DNA of 64,000 nucleotides from Paracoccus sp. TOH (GTDB lineage Bacteria; Pseudomonadota; Alphaproteobacteria; Rhodobacterales; Rhodobacteraceae): NCBI RefSeq assembly GCF_030388245.1, contig NZ_CP098360.1, positions 230,001 to 294,000 of the forward strand, read 5' to 3'. Shown piece by piece: positions 53,224 to 61,742 of this stretch (position 1 is its first letter; each line of letters starts with the position of its first letter). The notes under the pieces were generated by a model. It saw only the letters and a program-made list of their open reading frames with translations, ran no database searches and was not told where the DNA came from. The position numbers and the translations under genes were made by a program.

Positions 53224-53274
53224 TCGTCCTCGTCGGGCTTGCGCGCCCTGATTAGCATGAAAAGCGCCGCGGCG

Positions 53275-53514
53275 TCAGTCCTGCGGCTGTTCCGAACCCG
53301 GCACAGGATCGTGGCCATGCCCGCCCCAGGGATGGCAGCGGCAGATGCGCCGCGCCGCCAGCCAGCCGCCCCGCACCGCGCCATGCCGCTCCAGCGCCTC
53401 GAGCGCATAGGCCGAGCAGGTGGGCTGAAAGCGGCAGCCATGCCCGACCCAGGGGCTGGCAACCAGCCGGTAGCCGCGCACCGGCAGCGCCAGCAGATGC
53501 GCGAGCGGGCTCAT
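53275..53514 (-). CDS. yidD: membrane protein insertion efficiency factor YidD
   Basis: A 79-residue protein of the YidD family. [40 protein letters not shown] and [15 protein letters not shown] are diagnostic, including the cysteines. It is peripheral to the inner membrane and helps YidC/Sec insertion. Its ATG overlaps the rnpA stop. This follows the normal rpmH-rnpA-yidD order. Confidence 0.95.
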   Translation of the reverse strand: MSPLAHLLALPVRGYRLVASPWVGHGCRFQPTCSAYALEALERHGAVRGGWLAARRICRCHPWGGHGHDPVPGSEQPQD

Positions 53515-53951
53515 TTGCCATGCACCCGCGCCAGTGCGGCGGCAAGGTCGGCGCGCAATGCGGCGAAGTCACGGTTGACCGTGGAGTCCGGCCGGCCGAC
53601 CAGCACGTAATCCCAGCCGGGCCGCGCCGCGGCCGGCATGACCTCGCGCGCCAAGGCCCGCAGCCGACGCTTGGCGCGGTTGCGCATCACCGCGTTGCCG
53701 ATCTTCTTCGAGCAGGTGAAGCCGACCCGGATCGCCTGCCCCGCCTCGTCCTCGGGACGCCAGCGGGCCTGCAGCAGAAAACCGGGCATGCCCTGCCGGC
53801 GGGCCGAGGCCGCACGCAGGAAATCCGCCCGCTTGCGCAGGGTCTCCAGCCCAGCCCGCGCCTCGGCCGCCGAAACGGCAGAAGCCGCCCTGTCCGGCGT
53901 CGGCTCAGCGACGGGCCGGTCAGCGGCGGCTGCTTCGGGGGTGCTGCCCAT
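53511..53951 (-). CDS. rnpA: ribonuclease P protein component
   Basis: A 146-residue basic protein that helps the RNase P RNA process tRNA 5' ends. The core (from about 38) shows [37 protein letters not shown] (the RNR motif), and [19 protein letters not shown]. An N-terminal Ala/Pro-rich extension of about 35 residues precedes the core. The ATG at 53951 lies 32 bases after the rpmH stop. A later start would remove the extension, so the true start is less certain. Confidence 0.93.
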   Translation of the reverse strand: MGSTPEAAAADRPVAEPTPDRAASAVSAAEARAGLETLRKRADFLRAASARRQGMPGFLLQARWRPEDEAGQAIRVGFTCSKKIGNAVMRNRAKRRLRALAREVMPAAARPGWDYVLVGRPDSTVNRDFAALRADLAAALARVHGK

Positions 53952-53983
53952 CACGGAAAGCCCACGCCCTGAGGCGCGAAGGC

Positions 53984-54121
53984 TTACGCGCTGAGGGACT
54001 TGCGGCCCTTGGCGCGGCGGGCGTTGAGCACGCGGCGGCCGCCCTTGGTCGCCATGCGCGCGCGGAAGCCGTGGCGGCGGGCGCGAACCAGGTTCGACGG
54101 CTGGTAGGTGCGTTTCGACAT
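53984..54121 (-). CDS. rpmH: 50S ribosomal protein L34
   Basis: A 45-residue, highly basic protein beginning [19 protein letters not shown] and ending KGRKSLSA, with the family block [17 protein letters not shown]. It is too short to stand out by length but is unmistakable. It is first in the rpmH-rnpA-yidD series and has a clear promoter about 78 bases upstream. Confidence 0.97.
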   Translation of the reverse strand: MSKRTYQPSNLVRARRHGFRARMATKGGRRVLNARRAKGRKSLSA

Positions 54122-54198
54122 CTTTCAACTCCGGGTCGGGGCGTGTCAGGGTATGGGCCACCAGCCCACGCAAGACGCGCCGGTCATTCGAGGCCCGC

Positions 54199-54227
54199 TG
54201 GATAGTCGCCCGCGCCGGCCAAGTCAA
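54199..54227 (-). promoter_or_regulatory. sigma70 promoter for rpmH
   Basis: On the minus strand TTGACT (54222-54227) and TATCCA (54199-54204) are separated by 17 bases, upstream of the rpmH ATG. Five of six -35 positions match consensus. Confidence 0.6.
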
Positions 54228-54370
54228 CCGCAATAGGTGGATTTCGGCAGAGTTGCCGCCGACGGGCAGCAGGCAGGGAACTTAGGCAATGTCACGCATG
54301 TTTGAACTGCGCGGCCCCAGCCATTATGTGAAGCAACGGCGCCGAGACAAGGGGAATTGCAGAACCGACC

Positions 54371-55801
54371 ATGTCCCTGAATACCCTTTCCGGCCGATTC
54401 GCGCTGCTGACGGGCATTTTCGTGCTCTTGGCGGAAGTGTTGATCCTGTTGCCGTCGATCGCAAACTATCGGCTGGATTTCCTGGAATCGCGGCTCGAGC
54501 GCGCGCAGATCGCCAGCCTTGCGCTGCTGGCGACCGACGAATCGCTGGCCTCGGACCTGGAATCCGAGTTGCTGGAGAATGCCGGCGTCTTCAACGTGGT
54601 GCTGCGGCGCAACGACGTGCGGCAACTGGTGCTGTCCTCGCCGATCCCGGGGCCGATCTCGGCCACCTACGACCTGCGCGAGCAGCCGTTCTGGACCTCG
54701 ATCCGCGATGCCATGGTGCAGCTTCTGGATCCGCACAACCAGGTGATCCGGGTGATCGGCGCCCCGGTGAACCAGGCCGGCCAGCTGATCGAGATCACCA
54801 CCGACACCCAGGGCCTGCGCACCGAGATGATCGACTATGGGCTGCGGTTGTTGCTGATCTCGGCCGCCTTCTCGATCCTGACCGCGATCCTGCTGAACGT
54901 GGCGGCGCAAAGGCTGCTGCTGGTGCCGATCCGCCGGGTCATCAACCACATGACCGCCTATGCCGGCGCGCCCGAGGATGCGCGCTCGATCATCACGCCG
55001 ACCGCGCGGCTGACCGAATTGAACGAGGCCGAGACGGCGCTGGCCGCCATGCAGCGCACCGTGACCTCGGCGCTGAAGCAGAAGGACCGGCTGGCGCAAC
55101 TGGGCCAGGCCGTGGCGCGCATCAGCCACGATCTGCGCAACATCCTGACCACGGCGCAGATCTTCGCCGACCGGCTGGAGACCAGCGCCGACCCCGCGGT
55201 GCGCCGGGCCGCGCCCAAGCTGGTGAATTCGATCAGCCGGGCCGTGAACCTGTGCGAAACGACGCTGGCCTTCGGCAAGGCCGAGGAACCGGCGCCGTCG
55301 CTGTCGCGCTTCAACCTCTCGGCGCTGGTGGCCGAGGTGACCGAGGGCGAGGCCATGGCCGCAGACCGGCTGGACGGGGCCGAGCCGATCGAGTTCCTGA
55401 CCGACATCCCGCCCAGCCTGACCATCCGCGCGGACCGCGACCAGTTGTTCCGGGTGCTGTCGAACCTGGTGCGCAACGCCCGGCAGGCCATCGAGGCCAC
55501 GCGGCAACCCGGCACCATCGAGATCGGCGCCGGCGAGGACGAGACGGAATGGTGGATCCGCATCGGCGACACCGGCCCCGGCCTGCCGAAGAAGGCGCGC
55601 GACTTCCTGTTCCAGCCCTTCTCGGGCGGCTCGCGCAAGGGCGGCACCGGGCTGGGCCTTGCCATCGCGGCGGATCTGGTGCGCAACCATGGCGGCCGTC
55701 TGGAGCTTCTGCGCAGCGACGAGGAGGGCACGCAGTTCATCCTGCACCTGCCGCGCCAGCTTGCCATGGTCGCGCCGCGCCCGGAATCCGCGGTGGAATG
55801 A
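54371..55801 (+). CDS. orphan sensor histidine kinase
   Basis: A 476-residue membrane histidine kinase. Helix 1 spans about 10-31, a periplasmic sensor of about 125 residues follows, helix 2 spans about 157-178, and a HAMP-like linker leads to a DHp domain with H253 in ARISHDLRNILTT. The HATPase_c domain has NLVRNARQA, GDTGPGLP and GGTGLGLAIA. No response regulator is adjacent, so the partner is elsewhere. The divergent neighbour is rpmH. The sensor domain matches no family I can name. The stimulus is unknown. Confidence 0.9.
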   Translation: MSLNTLSGRFALLTGIFVLLAEVLILLPSIANYRLDFLESRLERAQIASLALLATDESLASDLESELLENAGVFNVVLRRNDVRQLVLSSPIPGPISATYDLREQPFWTSIRDAMVQLLDPHNQVIRVIGAPVNQAGQLIEITTDTQGLRTEMIDYGLRLLLISAAFSILTAILLNVAAQRLLLVPIRRVINHMTAYAGAPEDARSIITPTARLTELNEAETALAAMQRTVTSALKQKDRLAQLGQAVARISHDLRNILTTAQIFADRLETSADPAVRRAAPKLVNSISRAVNLCETTLAFGKAEEPAPSLSRFNLSALVAEVTEGEAMAADRLDGAEPIEFLTDIPPSLTIRADRDQLFRVLSNLVRNARQAIEATRQPGTIEIGAGEDETEWWIRIGDTGPGLPKKARDFLFQPFSGGSRKGGTGLGLAIAADLVRNHGGRLELLRSDEEGTQFILHLPRQLAMVAPRPESAVE

Positions 55802-55894
55802 GGCGCAGGGGGCGGTGCCGGAAAAAGATTTCCGAAATGGTGATTTTGGGTCTTGCACCCCCCCGGCACTGTCTCTAGATAACCGCCTCACAGC

Positions 55895-55971
55895 GGACCC
55901 GTAGCTCAGCTGGATAGAGCACCAGACTACGAATCTGGGGGTCGGGCGTTCGAATCGCTCCGGGTCCGCCA
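55895..55971 (+). tRNA. tRNA-Arg (anticodon ACG)
   Basis: A 77-nt cloverleaf with encoded CCA. Acceptor GGACCCG/CGGGTCC, D-arm GCTC/GAGC, anticodon stem CCAGA/TCTGG with loop CTACGAA (ACG), T-loop TTCGAAT. ACG is normally edited to ICG and reads CGU, CGC and CGA. Confidence 0.96.
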
Positions 55972-56049
55972 TGTAATCCCCCAAAAAACTGTGAAGCGTC
56001 GCCCGGCTTTGTGACGCTCCGGCTCGCGGCCGGGGGCCTGTGTCCCATG

Positions 56050-56076
56050 AAAAAGGCCGCCATGCAGGCGGCCTTT
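56050..56076 (-). terminator. intrinsic terminator after ptsP
   Basis: AAAGGCCGCC/GGCGGCCTTT with a five-base loop. On the minus strand it ends in TTTTT. It stands 22 bases beyond the ptsP stop. Confidence 0.88.
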
Positions 56077-56097
56077 CGGTCCCTTACCGGGCCGCCG

Positions 56098-58341
56098 TCA
56101 CTGGCGCGCCAGCCATTCCGTGATGCAGCGGCGCAGGTTGGTCTCGCCCAGATCGCGGGCATCGTCGATCACCCGCCGCAGCTCGGCCAGGTTCACGCGC
56201 CGGATCAGGTGCTTGACCGGCCCGATCGAGGCCGGGCGCATCGACAGCCGCCGGAAACCCAGCGCGGCGAAGGTCACCGCCTCGATCGGCCGGCCGGCAT
56301 CCTCGCCGCAGAACGACACCGGCACCCGCGCCTCGTCGCAGCGCTGCACGATCTGGTCCAGCAGGGTGATGAACGAGGTGTTCAGCGTGTCGTAGCGCCG
56401 GCGCACCCGCTCGTTCTCGCGGTCGGCGGCAAAGAAGAACTGCTTCAGATCATTGCCGCCCACCGAGATGAAATCGCACATCTCGAAGAACTTCTTCGGC
56501 GCGAAGGCCAGCGAGGGGGTTTCCAGCATGGCGCCGACCCGGATGTCCGAGGGCATGGCATGGCCGAGCCGCTGCTCGCGCGCCAGCTGCTCCATCAGCA
56601 GCTTATGCGCCTCCTCGAACTCGTGCATCTCGGTGATGAAGGGGAACATCACGTGCAGCGGCCGGCCCACCGCGGCGCGAATCAGCGCCTGCAACTGCAT
56701 CCGCAGCACGCCGCGCTTGTCGAGACCCACCCGGATCGCCCGCCAGCCCATCGCCGGGTTCGGCTCGTCCTGCGGTTTCATATAGGGCAGCACCTTGTCC
56801 GAGCCGATATCCAGGGTGCGGAACATCACCGGCTTGCCATGGGCATTGTCCAGCACATGCGCGTAAAGCGCCGCCAGCTCGCCCCGGCGCGGGACGCGGG
56901 TGCGGGTCAGGAACTGCAGCTCGGTGCGGAACAGGCCGACGCCCTCGGCGCCCGAGCTTTCCAGGCTGGGCAGGTCGGCCATCAGGCCCGCATTCATGTA
57001 AAGCTGGATCGTGGTGCCGCAGGTCGCGGTCGCCGGCAGGTCGCGCAGGCCGGCATAGCGCTTCTGCGCCTCGGCCTGCATGGCCACCTTGTCGCGAAAG
57101 GCCTTGGTGATCGATTCCTCGGGGCGCAGATGCACGGTGCCCATGTCGCCGTCCACCAGGATCTGGTCGCCGTTCAGCGCCTCGGAGGTGATGCGCTCGG
57201 TATGGATGACCAGCGGGATCGCCAGCGCCCGGGCGACGATGGCGGCATGGCTGCCGACCGAGCCCTCTTCCAGCACCACGCCGCGCAGCCTGCGGCCGTA
57301 ATCCAGCAGCTCGGCCGGGCCGATATTGCGGGCGACCAGGATCGGATCCTCGGGCATTTCGGCGCCGGTGTCGCGGCCCTGCCCGGTCAGGATGCGCAGC
57401 AGCCGGTTCGACAGGTCGTCGAGATCGTGCAGACGGTCGCGCAGATAGGGGTCGGCGGCGCTTTCCAGCCGGGCGCGGGCCTGGCTCTGTTCTTTCTCGA
57501 CCGCCGCCTCGGCCGACAGGCCCAGCTCGATCGCCTCCTCCATCCGCCGCAGCCAACTGCGGGAATGGGCGAACATGCGATAGGTCTCCATCACCTCGGC
57601 CGAATCGCCCGACCCCATGTCGGTGGCGGCCAGCAGGGAATCGACCGTGGTGCGCAGCATGGCCACGGCTTCGACCAGGCGCGCCTTCTCTTTCAGCGGA
57701 TCGTCGGCGACCGGATTGGTCACCACCACGCGCGGCTCGTGCAGCCAGACACGGCCCTCGGCGCAGCCCTCCTGCCCGGTGCTGCCGCGGAACATCACCG
57801 GGAAACGGTGCTGCAGGGGCAGGCTGTCGGCCTGCGAACCAAGGAAGGCGCCCAGCTCGGCCATCTCGGCCAGCACCATGGCGACGACCTCGAGGCCATA
57901 GACCTCGTCCTCGGAAAACTGGCGGGCGTCGCGGGACTGCACCACCAGCACCCCCAGCCTTTCGCCGACGCGCTGGATCGGCACGCCGAGAAAGCTGGAA
58001 AAGATCTCCTCGCCGGTCTCGGGCATGTAGCGGAAGCCGGGCTCGGCCGGGGCGTTGGCGGTGTTCACATGTCGGCCGGTGCGGGCGACGCGGCCCACCA
58101 GCCCCTCGCCCAGCCGCAGCCGGGTCTGGTGCACCGATTCGGGCTTCAGCCCTTCGGTGGCGCAAAGTTCCAATGTGTCGGGATCGCGGAAAAGATAGAT
58201 CGAGCAAACCTGCGTTCCCATCGAATCAGCGATGTGATGGGTGATCTGATCGAGACGATGCTGGCCGCCCCCGGGGGCGGCCAAGGTTTCGCGCAGCCGC
58301 AGCAGCAGCTTGCGCGAGTCACTGTCCTTGCGTTCGGGCAT
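56098..58341 (-). CDS. ptsP: phosphoenolpyruvate-protein phosphotransferase PtsP (EI-Ntr)
   Basis: A 747-residue first enzyme of the nitrogen-type PTS, taking phosphate from PEP to NPr. An N-terminal GAF domain (about 20-165, with ITHHIADSMGTQVCSIYLF) is followed by the PEP-utiliser N-domain and the swivelling domain with the phospho-histidine in EEGSVGSHAAIVARALAIP. The PEP-binding barrel shows GVGLFRTELQFL, RTLDIGSDKVLPY, MLETPSLAF, FISVGGNDLKQ and SFCGEDAG. GAF domains in EI-Ntr sense glutamine or 2-oxoglutarate. It follows lysC by 31 bases and may be co-transcribed. Confidence 0.95.
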   Translation of the reverse strand: MPERKDSDSRKLLLRLRETLAAPGGGQHRLDQITHHIADSMGTQVCSIYLFRDPDTLELCATEGLKPESVHQTRLRLGEGLVGRVARTGRHVNTANAPAEPGFRYMPETGEEIFSSFLGVPIQRVGERLGVLVVQSRDARQFSEDEVYGLEVVAMVLAEMAELGAFLGSQADSLPLQHRFPVMFRGSTGQEGCAEGRVWLHEPRVVVTNPVADDPLKEKARLVEAVAMLRTTVDSLLAATDMGSGDSAEVMETYRMFAHSRSWLRRMEEAIELGLSAEAAVEKEQSQARARLESAADPYLRDRLHDLDDLSNRLLRILTGQGRDTGAEMPEDPILVARNIGPAELLDYGRRLRGVVLEEGSVGSHAAIVARALAIPLVIHTERITSEALNGDQILVDGDMGTVHLRPEESITKAFRDKVAMQAEAQKRYAGLRDLPATATCGTTIQLYMNAGLMADLPSLESSGAEGVGLFRTELQFLTRTRVPRRGELAALYAHVLDNAHGKPVMFRTLDIGSDKVLPYMKPQDEPNPAMGWRAIRVGLDKRGVLRMQLQALIRAAVGRPLHVMFPFITEMHEFEEAHKLLMEQLAREQRLGHAMPSDIRVGAMLETPSLAFAPKKFFEMCDFISVGGNDLKQFFFAADRENERVRRRYDTLNTSFITLLDQIVQRCDEARVPVSFCGEDAGRPIEAVTFAALGFRRLSMRPASIGPVKHLIRRVNLAELRRVIDDARDLGETNLRRCITEWLARQ

Positions 58342-58372
58342 AATCCTCCCGCTTCAGCCTGTCGGGCCGGGC

Positions 58373-59629
58373 TCAGGCCCGTTCCAGTTCGAAGGCATCA
58401 TGCAGCGCCTGCACCGCCAGTTCCATATATTTGCGGTCGATCAACACCGAAATCTTGATCTCGCTGGTGGAGATCACCTTGATGTTGATGTTTTCATCGG
58501 CCAGCGCCTTGAACATGCGCGCGGCGACCCCGGCATGGCTGCGCATGCCGATGCCCACCACCGAGACCTTGGCGACCTCGGTATCCACGACCAGCTCGTC
58601 ATAGGCGATGGTGCCGGCGGCCCTGGCCTCCTCCATCGCCTTCTTGGCGCGGGCGACCTGGTTCACCGGGCAGGAAAAGGTCATGTCGGTCACCGCGCCC
58701 GGGTGATCCTCGTAATCCTTTTCCGAGATGTTCTGGACGATCATGTCCACGTTGACGCCGGCATCGGCCAAGGGGGCGAAGATCGCCGCCGAGATGCCGG
58801 GCCGGTCCTCGACGGTGACCAGGGTGATCTTGGCCTCTTCACGGGAATAGGCGACGCCGCTGACGACTTTCGATTCCATGATTTCATCCTCATCGCAGAC
58901 CAGAGTGCCGCTGGTCTCATCCGTATCCTCGAACGAGCTGAGCACCCGCAGGCGGACCTTGTAACGCATGGCCAGCTCGACCGAGCGGGTCTGCAGCACC
59001 TTGGCGCCCAGGCTGGCCAGTTCCAGCATTTCCTCGAAGGCGATCCTGTCAAGCTTGCGCGCCTTCGAGGTGATGCGCGGATCGGTGGTGTAGACCCCGT
59101 CCACATCGGTATAGATGTCGCAACGCTCGGCACCGAAGGCGGCGGCGAAGGCGACGGCGGTGGTGTCCGAGCCGCCGCGGCCCAGCGTGGTGATGCGGTT
59201 GTCCGAGGCCAGCCCCTGGAAGCCCGCGACCACGGCCACCCGCATGCCCTCGGCGAATTTCTGATTGATGTTGTCGCAGGGGATCGACACGAACCGCGCC
59301 GAGGAATGCTGCGCGGTGGTGTTGATCGGCACCTGCCAGCCCTGCCAGCTGCGCGCGGGCACGCCCTGCTCCTGCAGGGTCAGCGCCATCAGCCCGGCGG
59401 TGACATTCTCGCCCGAGGCGACCACGGCGTCGTATTCGCGGGCATCGAACAGCGGCGAGGTCGCCTCGACCCAGCCGACCAGTTCGTTGGTCTTGCCCGA
59501 CATGGCGCTGACGATGACGATCACGTCATAGCCGCGCTCGACCTCGCGTTGAACCTTCAGTGCGGCATTCTTGATGCGGTCCAGGTCGGCCACCGAGGTG
59601 CCGCCGAATTTCATCACCAGAAGCGGCAT
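58373..59629 (-). CDS. lysC: aspartate kinase
   Basis: A 418-residue enzyme starting the aspartate family pathway (lysine, threonine, methionine). LLVMKFGGTSVAD, TTLGRGGSDTTAVAFAAA and DIYTDVDGVYTTDPR are catalytic blocks. Two C-terminal ACT domains (VTVEDRPGISAAIFAPLADAGVN and SVVGIGMRSHAGVAARMF) indicate feedback control by lysine and/or threonine. The length is normal. It lies upstream of ptsP on the same strand. Confidence 0.97.
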   Translation of the reverse strand: MPLLVMKFGGTSVADLDRIKNAALKVQREVERGYDVIVIVSAMSGKTNELVGWVEATSPLFDAREYDAVVASGENVTAGLMALTLQEQGVPARSWQGWQVPINTTAQHSSARFVSIPCDNINQKFAEGMRVAVVAGFQGLASDNRITTLGRGGSDTTAVAFAAAFGAERCDIYTDVDGVYTTDPRITSKARKLDRIAFEEMLELASLGAKVLQTRSVELAMRYKVRLRVLSSFEDTDETSGTLVCDEDEIMESKVVSGVAYSREEAKITLVTVEDRPGISAAIFAPLADAGVNVDMIVQNISEKDYEDHPGAVTDMTFSCPVNQVARAKKAMEEARAAGTIAYDELVVDTEVAKVSVVGIGMRSHAGVAARMFKALADENINIKVISTSEIKISVLIDRKYMELAVQALHDAFELERA

Positions 59630-59795
59630 TCCCTTGCCCCCCAGCAGTTTCCGGGGCGGGTTCTATGGGCGGGCCGGGGAAAGAACAAGGGGCGGCGGGT
59701 ATTTCCGCCCCTGTCCGGCGCATTTTTTGCCGCGCGCCCCGGCCCGGACCGCGACCGGTCTTGATGGCGGGGCGGCGGGGCCGCAAAAGGCGGCC

Positions 59796-59993
59796 ATGAA
59801 AGCCACCCATGACGAATCCACCTTCACCCTGACCGGCAACATCTGGTCCGCCACCTATCCGCTGGAGGAGCTGCCGAAATGGCTGGACTTCTATCGCGAC
59901 CGGTGCGAGCGCTTCCCCAGGGCCGCAAGCAGCTACGCCGCCACCATCGCGGCGCTTGAGGCGCTGGAGAAGGCGCTGGCTGCGCAGACATGA
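59796..59993 (+). CDS. small hypothetical protein (65 residues)
   Basis: A short frame starting at 59796 with AAAAGG a few bases before the ATG. The product (MKATHDESTFTLTGNIWSAT..., ending in a helical, Ala-rich tail EALEKALAAQT) has natural composition, two aromatic-rich patches (IWSATYPLEELPKWLDFYRD) and no cysteine. I do not recognise a family. It stands alone between lysC and a small minus-strand gene. Whether it is expressed is uncertain. Confidence 0.5.
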   Translation: MKATHDESTFTLTGNIWSATYPLEELPKWLDFYRDRCERFPRAASSYAATIAALEALEKALAAQT

Positions 59994-60004
59994 CCCCGAC
60001 CGGC

Positions 60005-60205
60005 TCAGGTGCCGGACAGATCCCGCCAGCGGCTGTGGATGTTCTCGCAATGCGCGTTTTCCGCGAATGCCCGATCCATCAGGGCCATGAAAGCCGTCCG
60101 CCACAAAGACGGCGGCTGCCGATAGACCCGCGAACAGAGGGGCTCGGACTGCTGTCCTCCAAGAATCCTGTTGATGCGGACTGACGTGCTCCACCAAGCG
60201 TTCAT
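60005..60205 (-). CDS. small protein next to tRNA-Pro, possible phage relic
   Basis: A 66-residue basic protein, preceded by CGAGG before its ATG. The pattern RILGGQQSEPLCSRVYRQ, W..AFMALMDRAF and HCENIHSRWR (cysteines and histidine spaced, Trp/Arg-rich) resembles, from memory, short hypothetical proteins found in Rhodobacterales prophages. I cannot name a family. It lies downstream of tRNA-Pro on the same strand, the side where integrative elements insert. Base composition here is less GC-rich than in neighbouring genes. It may be the last visible piece of a decayed element. Confidence 0.5.
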   Translation of the reverse strand: MNAWWSTSVRINRILGGQQSEPLCSRVYRQPPSLWRTAFMALMDRAFAENAHCENIHSRWRDLSGT

Positions 60206-60383
60206 GGGAACCTCGTTTACTCTTCAAATGCCTTCCAACAGAAAAAGGTGACGCCTTTGAAACAGGCGGCGGCCCCTTGGAACATGAACCGCTTCTGATG
60301 CAACAAAGTCACGCTGGCTTTTTGGTCAGGCGGATAGTCCACCGGCCCGAAAGCGGTTGACTGGCCGTCGCCGAAAAGAGGAA
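60206..60383. other. 178-bp spacer between the small gene and tRNA-Pro
   Basis: No gene. A weak 5-bp hairpin with T-run (AAAGG-N5-CCTTT then TTC on the minus strand, about 60240-60258) could terminate the tRNA transcript. I saw no second copy of the tRNA 3' end, so no attachment-site pair is evident. Confidence 0.35.
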
Positions 60384-60460
60384 TGGTCGGGGCGAGAGGA
60401 TTCGAACCTCCGGCCTACGGTACCCAAAACCGTCGCGCTACCAGGCTGCGCTACGCCCCG
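60384..60460 (-). tRNA. tRNA-Pro (anticodon TGG)
   Basis: A 77-nt cloverleaf with encoded CCA. Acceptor CGGGGCG/CGCCCCG, anticodon stem ACGGT/ACCGT with loop TTTGGGT (TGG), T-loop TTCGAAT in GGAGG/CCTCT. It reads the CCN family. Confidence 0.96.
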
Positions 60461-60522
60461 AACCTGAGCCGCTGTCTAGCGGCTGGCCGCGCGGGGGGAA
60501 AGGGGAAAAGCGGCCGCCGCGC

Positions 60523-61023
60523 TTAGTCGCAGGGCGCCAGCGCGGTGGCCTGCGGCAGTCCGGGATGGGACAGCGCCATGCCCTTGAAGATGCCCAGCCG
60601 GGCGGCGTCGCCCCCCGGCACCTCAAGCACCATCAGCCGATCCGGCGCCGGATCGCCGGGTGCCGCGCCGGGAATCGCCGTCTCGTCCAGCGGCCGGGCC
60701 ATCGGATGGACATGCCGCACCTCGCCCCGCGCGTCGATAAAGACCAGATCCAGCGAAATCAGCGTGTTCCGCATCCAGAAGCTGACCGGCTGCGGTGTTT
60801 CATAGATGAAAAGCATCCCCTGCCCCGGCGGCAGATGCCGGCGGAACATCAGGCCCCGCGCCCGCTCCTCAGCGGAATCGGCGATTTCGACCTGGACCCG
60901 GACCGGCGCGCCCCGGCCGCTGAACAGGGCCAGGTCGGATTGGCAACCGGCCGCCTGGGCCGGGGAAGGACTGGAATTTAACTGAACCAGAGCAAGAAGA
61001 ACCGCAACGGCTCGTAACTTCAT
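60523..61023 (-). CDS. DUF192-family periplasmic protein
   Basis: A 166-residue protein with a signal peptide (MKLRAVAVLLALVQLNSSPSPAQA) followed by a DUF192 domain. VQVEIADSAEERARGLMFRRHLP, GMLFIYETPQPVSFWMRNTLISLDLVFID and VLEVPGG are diagnostic. The function of DUF192 is unknown. It is a small beta-barrel, sometimes next to nucleic-acid proteins. Here it overlaps the tandem cold-shock gene by ATGA, so the two are co-translated. Cysteines occur at the very start and end of the mature protein. Confidence 0.9.
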   Translation of the reverse strand: MKLRAVAVLLALVQLNSSPSPAQAAGCQSDLALFSGRGAPVRVQVEIADSAEERARGLMFRRHLPPGQGMLFIYETPQPVSFWMRNTLISLDLVFIDARGEVRHVHPMARPLDETAIPGAAPGDPAPDRLMVLEVPGGDAARLGIFKGMALSHPGLPQATALAPCD

Positions 61024-61613
61024 ACCGCGCCCGCAACCAGCCGCAATTTAGCGAGCGCGGCCGCCCCCCCCGGTTGCACCAACCGCGCCTCGATCGCGGC
61101 TCGTTCCCAAGAGAGGATTTGCGCGGCCATCATCCCCCGCCGGCCATCGACGACGCGAATGGCGATCGCCTCGCCCACCGCCAGGTCGGAAAAGCCCGAA
61201 TGCCGCAGCACCTCGATATGCAGGAAGACATCGGCCTTGTCGGCGAAGACATTGGCAAAACCAAAACCCTTGGCCTTGTCGAACCATTTCACCCGCGCCG
61301 GCAGCAGCGGCAGCTGCGCCACTTCCTCGGGCGTGGCCGAGCACAGGTCGGCGATGGCCGGCATCGGCTCGGCCGCCGGCGGCGTGATCTCCAGCACCGC
61401 GACGGCCTGCATGCCGCGTGGGGTCTTCTGAATGATGGCCGTGACATGCGAACCTTCGGCGACCGAGCTTTGGCCGAAGTTCCTCAGCACGTTGGCGTGC
61501 AGGAGGATGTCGGCCCCGCCATCGGGATCGGTCAGGAACCCGAAGCCCTTGCCGCCATCGAACCATTTCACGACGCCCGCAATCTTACGCTGTTGTTCGT
61601 CGTCTTCGTCCAT
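61020..61613 (-). CDS. tandem cold-shock domain protein
   Basis: A 197-residue protein with two cold-shock domains. Domain 1 (about 12-75) has VVKWFDGGKGFGFLTD and ADILLHANVLRNFG. Domain 2 (about 105-170) has ARVKWFDKAKGFGFANVF and ADVFLHIEVLRHSG. Both keep the RNP1-like KGFGF motif, so both can bind single-stranded nucleic acid. The linker is Ala/Pro/Glu-rich. Two-domain CSPs are common in alphaproteobacteria and often respond to stress or stationary phase. It precedes and overlaps the DUF192 gene. Confidence 0.93.
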   Translation of the reverse strand: MDEDDEQQRKIAGVVKWFDGGKGFGFLTDPDGGADILLHANVLRNFGQSSVAEGSHVTAIIQKTPRGMQAVAVLEITPPAAEPMPAIADLCSATPEEVAQLPLLPARVKWFDKAKGFGFANVFADKADVFLHIEVLRHSGFSDLAVGEAIAIRVVDGRRGMMAAQILSWERAAIEARLVQPGGAAALAKLRLVAGAV

Positions 61614-61742
61614 CTCTCTTCATCACCCGTCTGAAAACCAGAAACGACCCGAAACTCCGGCTCTCTCCCTCATGCAGAACTGAACGAAGGCGTCGCCGGG
61701 TTGGTCAGGTTTTCCATACCATGGATAAATCGCGAACCCGCA

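Noticed and set aside
60206..60460. tRNA-Pro as an active attachment site
   Set aside because: No integrase gene and no repeat of the tRNA 3' end was found nearby. Only a relic is plausible.
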